Positions 59,564-64,000 of a stretch of 64,000 nt of DNA are shown one piece after another. The stretch lies in the NCBI RefSeq assembly GCF_003150675.1, contig NZ_QGGB01000002.1, forward strand, positions 434,001 through 498,000, written 5' to 3'. The stretch is from Rhodohalobacter mucosus. Lineage in GTDB: Bacteria; Bacteroidota; Rhodothermia; Balneolales; Balneolaceae. Under the pieces are notes generated by a model. The model saw nothing but the letters and a program-made list of their open reading frames with translations, was not told where the DNA came from and did no database searches. Position 1 is the first letter of the stretch. Every line of letters starts with the position of its first letter. The position numbers and the translations under genes are program-made.

Positions 59564-59759
59564 TTAATTATAAATTCACGATTGTCTTAGATATTCATTC
59601 CGCAAAAAGATAACCAAATCGCTAGAACCGATAGGTGAAATCTATTCGTTTCAGGGATACCATTGCCGGCCATGTGTTTCCGCACTAAAAAAAACGTGAC
59701 GATGGGTATATGAAGAAAAAAACACTTAGCATCTTTAGCATCAACCGCGGTGAACAACT

Positions 59760-60071
59760 TTAAGCAAAATCCTCTACCGCCACCTGGTATGCGTGAATGG
59801 GATTATCGCGGTCGCCTTCGTACTCTTCATTGTAGTGAGAGACCTCTTCCAGTATTTTCTTTACCGTCTCCTCACTCTGAAATGAAAAAAACAGTGTGGA
59901 GTAAATCCCTTTATCGGGCTGGGAAAACCATGTCCGGATATCCGGTTTATGCTTTTCCGTACGGAAACCATACATCTCGGTTTCGCTGTAAACGGGCACG
60001 TTATTGCGGGTCATCATTTTGCGTACTTCATCCGAAAACTCCGCAATGCTTAATATGATCAGAAGTTTCAT
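59760..60071 (-). CDS. Small PII-like (ferredoxin-fold) protein of the RND operon
   Basis: This 103-residue soluble protein begins MKLLIILSIAEFSDEVRKMM and ends NPIHAYQVAVEDFA. The beta-alpha-beta order and VEDF end resemble PII-like proteins found at the tail of RND efflux operons (DUF3240-type). It follows the RND pump gene by 58 bases on the same strand, so it is probably the last gene of the operon. It may sense a nucleotide or a metal for the pump; this is inference. A tail fragment of a duplicate lies at 58615-58692. Confidence 0.7.
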   Translation of the reverse strand: MKLLIILSIAEFSDEVRKMMTRNNVPVYSETEMYGFRTEKHKPDIRTWFSQPDKGIYSTLFFSFQSEETVKKILEEVSHYNEEYEGDRDNPIHAYQVAVEDFA

Positions 60072-60129
60072 TGGAATTGTGGTTTTGTGTTTTTGACATG
60101 AGACCCTGTGGATCTTTCTGTCTTTGCTA

Positions 60130-63100
60130 TCAATCTCGAAGGATCTCTTCCGGCTTCAGACGGTTTTTCACCATGAAGTAAATTAACGGTACCGTAATCA
60201 GGGTAAGGGCGGTGGAAGCTATTGCTCCGCCCATCAGTGAGATCGCCAATCCCTGGAAAATGGGATCGAACAGAATCACAATGGCACCGATCACAACCGT
60301 TCCTGCGGTAAGCAGTATCGGCATGGTGCGTACAGCCCCGGCTTCCACTACGGCATCCTGCAGCGTATTTCCCTGCCGCAGGCTGATTTGAATAAAGTCG
60401 ATCAGCAGTACGGAATTCCGAACCATAATTCCCGCAAGGGCGATCAAGCCGATCATGGAGGTAGCGGTAAAAAATGCTCCCGCAAACCAATGGCCGATCA
60501 GAATCCCGATCAGCGAAAGCGGAATGGCAATCATCATGATAATGGGAACACCAAAATCCTGGAACCATCCCACAATAAGGATGTAGATAATCACCAGCAC
60601 CACCGCAAATGCAATGCCGAGGTCCCTGAATACCTCGAGGGTAATCTGCCACTCTCCGTCCCACTTTACGGTTACATCTTCGCTGCTGAACGGCTGCCCT
60701 GCATACTGCTGCTCCAGGCTGTATCCTGCAGGCAGCATGATGTTGTCCAGCTGATCACGTGCATCCAGAATGGCATAGACCGGACTTTCTATCTCCCCGG
60801 CTACTTCTGCCGTTACATACACCACGCGCCGCTGATTTTTTCTGTGGATGCTTTTTTCAAGAACCTTCTCTTCGAGCTCAACCAGATCCGTTACAGGGAT
60901 CATGGCACCGGTTTGCGATTGCACGTGAAGCCCGCCCAGCTCTTGCACTCCGGCACGATCGGCCTCATCCAGCTTCATTTTAATAGGCACCTGTGAGGCT
61001 TCATTTTCACTGTAGAGCGAACTCACCGGTCGCTGCCCCAGAATCATACCGAGAGATTCGGTTACCTGATTCGGCATCACGCCCGTCACACCTGCTTTTT
61101 CGCGCTGTACCGCGAACCGGTACTCCGTTTGTTCATCCTCTACCATCCAGTCCGTATCCACGATTCCGGGCGTTGCATAAAAAATCTCTTTGATCTCCTG
61201 ACCAATCGCGCGCTGCATGCTGATATCCGGACCATACACTTCCGCAACAAGCGTGGAGAGTACGGGCGGGCCCGGTGGAACCTCAACCACTTTAATGTTC
61301 GCATTGTATTTCCGGCCAACTTCCTGTACCAGCGGCCTCATGCGCTTGGCAATGTCATGGCTTTGATCGGACCGCAGGCTTTTATCCACCAGGTTTACCT
61401 GAATATCAGCCACGTTTGCTGACTGCCTTAAATCATAGCTGCGTACCAGTCCGTTGAAATTGATCGGTGCATTTGTGCCTGAGTAGATCTGATAGTCGTA
61501 CACCTCGGGTATATCCAGTAAAACAAGACCCGTTTCCTGCGCAATGGCCTCGGTGCGTTCGAGGGTTGTGCCTTCGGGCATGTCAATAATGAGCTGAATC
61601 TCATTCTTATTGTCGAACGGAAGCATTTTCACTTCCACCCAACGAACATAGAAGAGCATCATGGTAGCAAATAATACGGCCGTTGTACCCAGTAAAAACA
61701 CCCACCTTTTCCAGCTGCTCTCCATAAGCGGGCGCATTGTTTTGTCATACATTTTGTAGATCAGGGTATCCTCAAGCCTGTATTGTTTTCCTGACCCCTT
61801 TCTTGACTGCACACGTACCGCACGAAGCAGCCGGTAACCGAGCCACGGAGTTGCAATCAATGAAATGATGAGTGAAAGGATCATCGCTACGGTTGCACCT
61901 ATTGCGATCGGACTCATATATGGCCCCATCAAACCTGAAACAAATGCCATCGGGATGACTGCGGCAATCACCGTAAAGGTTGCCAGGATGGTTGGATTTC
62001 CAACCTCATTGATTGCATAGATCGCAGCCTGCTTAAACGGCAGATTTCTCATCTTGAAATGCCGGTGCATATTCTCTGCCACAATGATGGAATTATCCAC
62101 CACGATACCCGTCACAAAAACAAGGGCAAAAAGGGTAATCCGGTTCAGCGTATAATCGTACATATAGTAGAAGAAAAGCGTCAGCGCAAATGTTATCGGC
62201 ACGGAAATAAATACAACCAGAGCACCGCGCCACCCCATAGCCAGGAATACGACGAACGAAACGGCAAGTACGGCAACCACAAGGTGAATCAACAGTGTAT
62301 TCACTTTCTCTGTTGCCGTCTCGCCATAGTTTCGCGTCGTTTCTACCTTAATATCTGATGTAATCACCGGGCCGCTCAGCTGTTCAACCATCGCATCGAT
62401 CTGGCTGGCTATAGCCATGGCATCCGCGCCCTGTCTTTTGGCTACCGATATGGATACTGCAGGATAGGAACGGCCCGCTTCTAGACTCTGCTCCAGGGCA
62501 GATACCGGGCCTGGCACATACGAGACGTACCTGGCAGGCTCACCCGGCCCGTCTTTGATCTCGGCAATATCGCTTAGCATAATCGGGTCTCCCTGTCGAA
62601 CATCAATCACCAGAGACCCTACATCCCCGGCCGTTTCAAGAAAGTTGCCGGTCTGAACCCTGAACTGCCGGTCGTTTGCTGCAAACGAACCTGAACTGAA
62701 TTCACTGTTCGACGCCCGGATAATTTGTGCAACCCGAAGCGGATCGATCCTGAACGAGGCCATTTTGGTTTTATCCAGAATAATTTCCACCGTTCTTGAG
62801 CGTCCGCCGTGAATTTTTGTCTCTGCAACATCTACAATCGACTTTATTTCGTTATCCAGCTCCTGTGCTACCCGCCGAAGCTGATAGTCGTCGTGCACAT
62901 CGCTCCAAAGTGTCAGCGTTACAATAGGGACATCATTTATAGACCTCGTCTTGATAAGCGGCATGGTTACCATGTCCGGTTTGGTATCCATGAACTTCAT
63001 TATTTCATTATAAAGCCTCACCAGGCTTTGTTCTACATTCTGGCCGACATAAAACCGTGCTGAAACCATCGCCTGTTCAGGCATCGACGTGGAATAAACA

Positions 63101-63351
63101 TATTCTACACCCGAAATATTTGATAGTATTTTCTCCAGCGGAATCGCAATCCGGTTTTCAACTTCAAGGGGTGATGCACCAGGATATCCAACAAAGATAT
63201 CGGCCATGGGCACATCGATCTGCGGTTCCTCTTCACTTGGTGTCAGCCAAACCCCATACACACCAATCGCTATAAAGGCGATCATCAATAGCAGCGTCAG
63301 TTTTGAGTCAATAAATGACTGGGCAATTTTACCCGCTAATCCGGTTTTCAT
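60130..63351 (-). CDS. RND efflux pump, inner-membrane transporter
   Basis: This 1,073-residue transporter of the AcrB/MdtB class has the usual two six-helix halves. The first helix (LTLLLMIAFIAIGVYGVWLT) is followed by the porter domain (SEEEPQIDVPMADIFVGYPG, GASPLEVENRIAIPLEKIL). The proton-relay region shows ALVFVTGIVVDNSIIVAENM in helix 4 with two Asp/Asn-type positions; FSSGSFAANDRQF and the second-half LIALAGIMVRNSVLLIDFI are standard. HAE-type features dominate; a metal pump (CusA) is less likely. The adaptor gene is directly upstream. Substrate unknown; no outer-membrane channel gene within the window. Confidence 0.94.
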   Translation of the reverse strand: MKTGLAGKIAQSFIDSKLTLLLMIAFIAIGVYGVWLTPSEEEPQIDVPMADIFVGYPGASPLEVENRIAIPLEKILSNISGVEYVYSTSMPEQAMVSARFYVGQNVEQSLVRLYNEIMKFMDTKPDMVTMPLIKTRSINDVPIVTLTLWSDVHDDYQLRRVAQELDNEIKSIVDVAETKIHGGRSRTVEIILDKTKMASFRIDPLRVAQIIRASNSEFSSGSFAANDRQFRVQTGNFLETAGDVGSLVIDVRQGDPIMLSDIAEIKDGPGEPARYVSYVPGPVSALEQSLEAGRSYPAVSISVAKRQGADAMAIASQIDAMVEQLSGPVITSDIKVETTRNYGETATEKVNTLLIHLVVAVLAVSFVVFLAMGWRGALVVFISVPITFALTLFFYYMYDYTLNRITLFALVFVTGIVVDNSIIVAENMHRHFKMRNLPFKQAAIYAINEVGNPTILATFTVIAAVIPMAFVSGLMGPYMSPIAIGATVAMILSLIISLIATPWLGYRLLRAVRVQSRKGSGKQYRLEDTLIYKMYDKTMRPLMESSWKRWVFLLGTTAVLFATMMLFYVRWVEVKMLPFDNKNEIQLIIDMPEGTTLERTEAIAQETGLVLLDIPEVYDYQIYSGTNAPINFNGLVRSYDLRQSANVADIQVNLVDKSLRSDQSHDIAKRMRPLVQEVGRKYNANIKVVEVPPGPPVLSTLVAEVYGPDISMQRAIGQEIKEIFYATPGIVDTDWMVEDEQTEYRFAVQREKAGVTGVMPNQVTESLGMILGQRPVSSLYSENEASQVPIKMKLDEADRAGVQELGGLHVQSQTGAMIPVTDLVELEEKVLEKSIHRKNQRRVVYVTAEVAGEIESPVYAILDARDQLDNIMLPAGYSLEQQYAGQPFSSEDVTVKWDGEWQITLEVFRDLGIAFAVVLVIIYILIVGWFQDFGVPIIMMIAIPLSLIGILIGHWFAGAFFTATSMIGLIALAGIMVRNSVLLIDFIQISLRQGNTLQDAVVEAGAVRTMPILLTAGTVVIGAIVILFDPIFQGLAISLMGGAIASTALTLITVPLIYFMVKNRLKPEEILRD

Positions 63352-63407
63352 TTCTATGCGTTATTCAATGTTAGATTTCTTTGCTGATTTATCTATTCTG
63401 ATCCTTT

Positions 63408-64000
63408 TCATCTTACTCTCAGCGCCTGCCCCTGGCGAATTAAATCCGTGGGACCCAATACATACTTTTCACCCGGTTTTAAGCCTGTAAGCACCTCGAC
63501 CTGTTCTCCGCTCCTTTTTCCGAGACGAACCCATCGTAATACGGCGCGGTTATTGTCGGTAATTGAGTAGATACCCGTTAGCTGTCCTCTCTCCACTACA
63601 GCTTGTATGGGTATGTAGAGGGCTTCCGACGGGTTAATGCTTACATGAATTTCTGCAAACATTCCCACTTTCAGCCTGCTGATCTCTTCTTCATCTTCCA
63701 GGGCAGCTTCAATGGCGTATTGCCGGCTCATGGGATCGCCCGCACTGCTCACAGCTGTCAGCCTCGCAGGAACACCGGCTAAGCCTGCAGATGATATTGT
63801 AACGCTTACCTCTGAACCCTCTTCAATCTGACCAATTTCACTTTCAGCGACCGACGCGGTAATTTTCACATTTGAGGGATCCGAAACGGCAACAAGCGGA
63901 TGTCCGGGAGCAGCCATATCACCTTCTGAAACAAATTTCCGGCTCACAATTCCATCGAATGGTGCACGTATCACTGTGTAAGCCAGCATTTCGTTTACCT
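63408..64000 (-). CDS. RND periplasmic adaptor, N-terminal part beyond the window
   Basis: The minus-strand frame is open to base 64000. The visible 196 residues are the second half of a membrane fusion protein: the lipoyl/hairpin return VIRAPFDGIVSRKFVSEGDM, the beta-barrel (VKITASVAESEIGQIEEGSE) and the membrane-proximal domain (VLTGLKPGEKYVLGPTDLIR). An internal ATG at 63989 is not the true start, because the frame goes on in a family-like way (VNEMLAYT). It works with the RND pump 56 bases downstream. Confidence 0.92.
   Translation of the reverse strand, partial: VNEMLAYTVIRAPFDGIVSRKFVSEGDMAAPGHPLVAVSDPSNVKITASVAESEIGQIEEGSEVSVTISSAGLAGVPARLTAVSSAGDPMSRQYAIEAALEDEEEISRLKVGMFAEIHVSINPSEALYIPIQAVVERGQLTGIYSITDNNRAVLRWVRLGKRSGEQVEVLTGLKPGEKYVLGPTDLIRQGQALRVR

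Overview
The window looks like chromosome from a marine or halophilic member of the Bacteroidota/Balneolota/Rhodothermota group. The evidence is SusC/SusD pairs, FtsX-type 800-residue ABC permeases, a lipoprotein (clade II-type) nitrous oxide reductase, four-helix-bundle insertion genes, weak Shine-Dalgarno sequences and moderate GC. The assignment is inference from gene content; no rRNA or tRNA gene was seen.

Layout. 1-2.0 kb: the 5' part of a SusC-like receptor gene, cut by the window edge. 2.4-11 kb: a MacB-like export cluster (HlyD-type adaptor, ABC ATPase, FtsX permease) with a divergent NtrC-type response regulator and its histidine kinase. The adaptor and the permease each have a near-identical sigma-54-like promoter and an upstream inverted-repeat site at the same spacing. 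11-19 kb: nitrilase-family hydrolase, NTF2-like protein, a 129-bp tandem repeat array, an ABC-F ATPase, a REP-flanked RAYT transposase and a second FtsX permease. 19-25 kb: acetate kinase, M28 peptidase, D-3-phosphoglycerate dehydrogenase, a sulfatase-modifying-factor-like lipoprotein and a DksA-like protein. 25-30 kb: a SusD/SusC operon. 30-36.6 kb: arginine genes argF-argG-(S9 peptidase)-argH, preceded by what looks like a complete ribosome-mediated attenuator with an Arg-Arg-Arg-Arg leader peptide. 36.7-40.5 kb: HsdR-N-like protein, Xaa-Pro aminopeptidase, a membrane protein and a TPR protein.

40.5-58.6 kb is a respiratory nitrogen-oxide island: hemN with an Rrf2 regulator; cytochrome c-nosZ-nosB-nosL-nosD-nosF-nosY-ctaA and an unknown heme-oxidase-like membrane protein in one operon; a second Rrf2 regulator; a RIC iron-sulfur repair protein; nirK-nirV-SCO-azurin; and a divergent 602-residue nitronate-monooxygenase-like flavoprotein. 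It encodes nitrite reduction to NO and N2O reduction to N2. No recognisable NO reductase is present here. A 16-bp motif close to AAGAGTATTTTGTCTT recurs in front of five of these units and is a candidate operator for the Rrf2 proteins.

58.8-64 kb: an exported acetolactate decarboxylase, a small PII-like protein, an RND pump and the C-terminal part of its adaptor, cut by the window end.

The best candidates for undescribed biology are the arginine leader-peptide attenuator, the duplicated sigma-54/enhancer module of the export cluster, and the Rrf2-type operator regulon that includes the flavoprotein.
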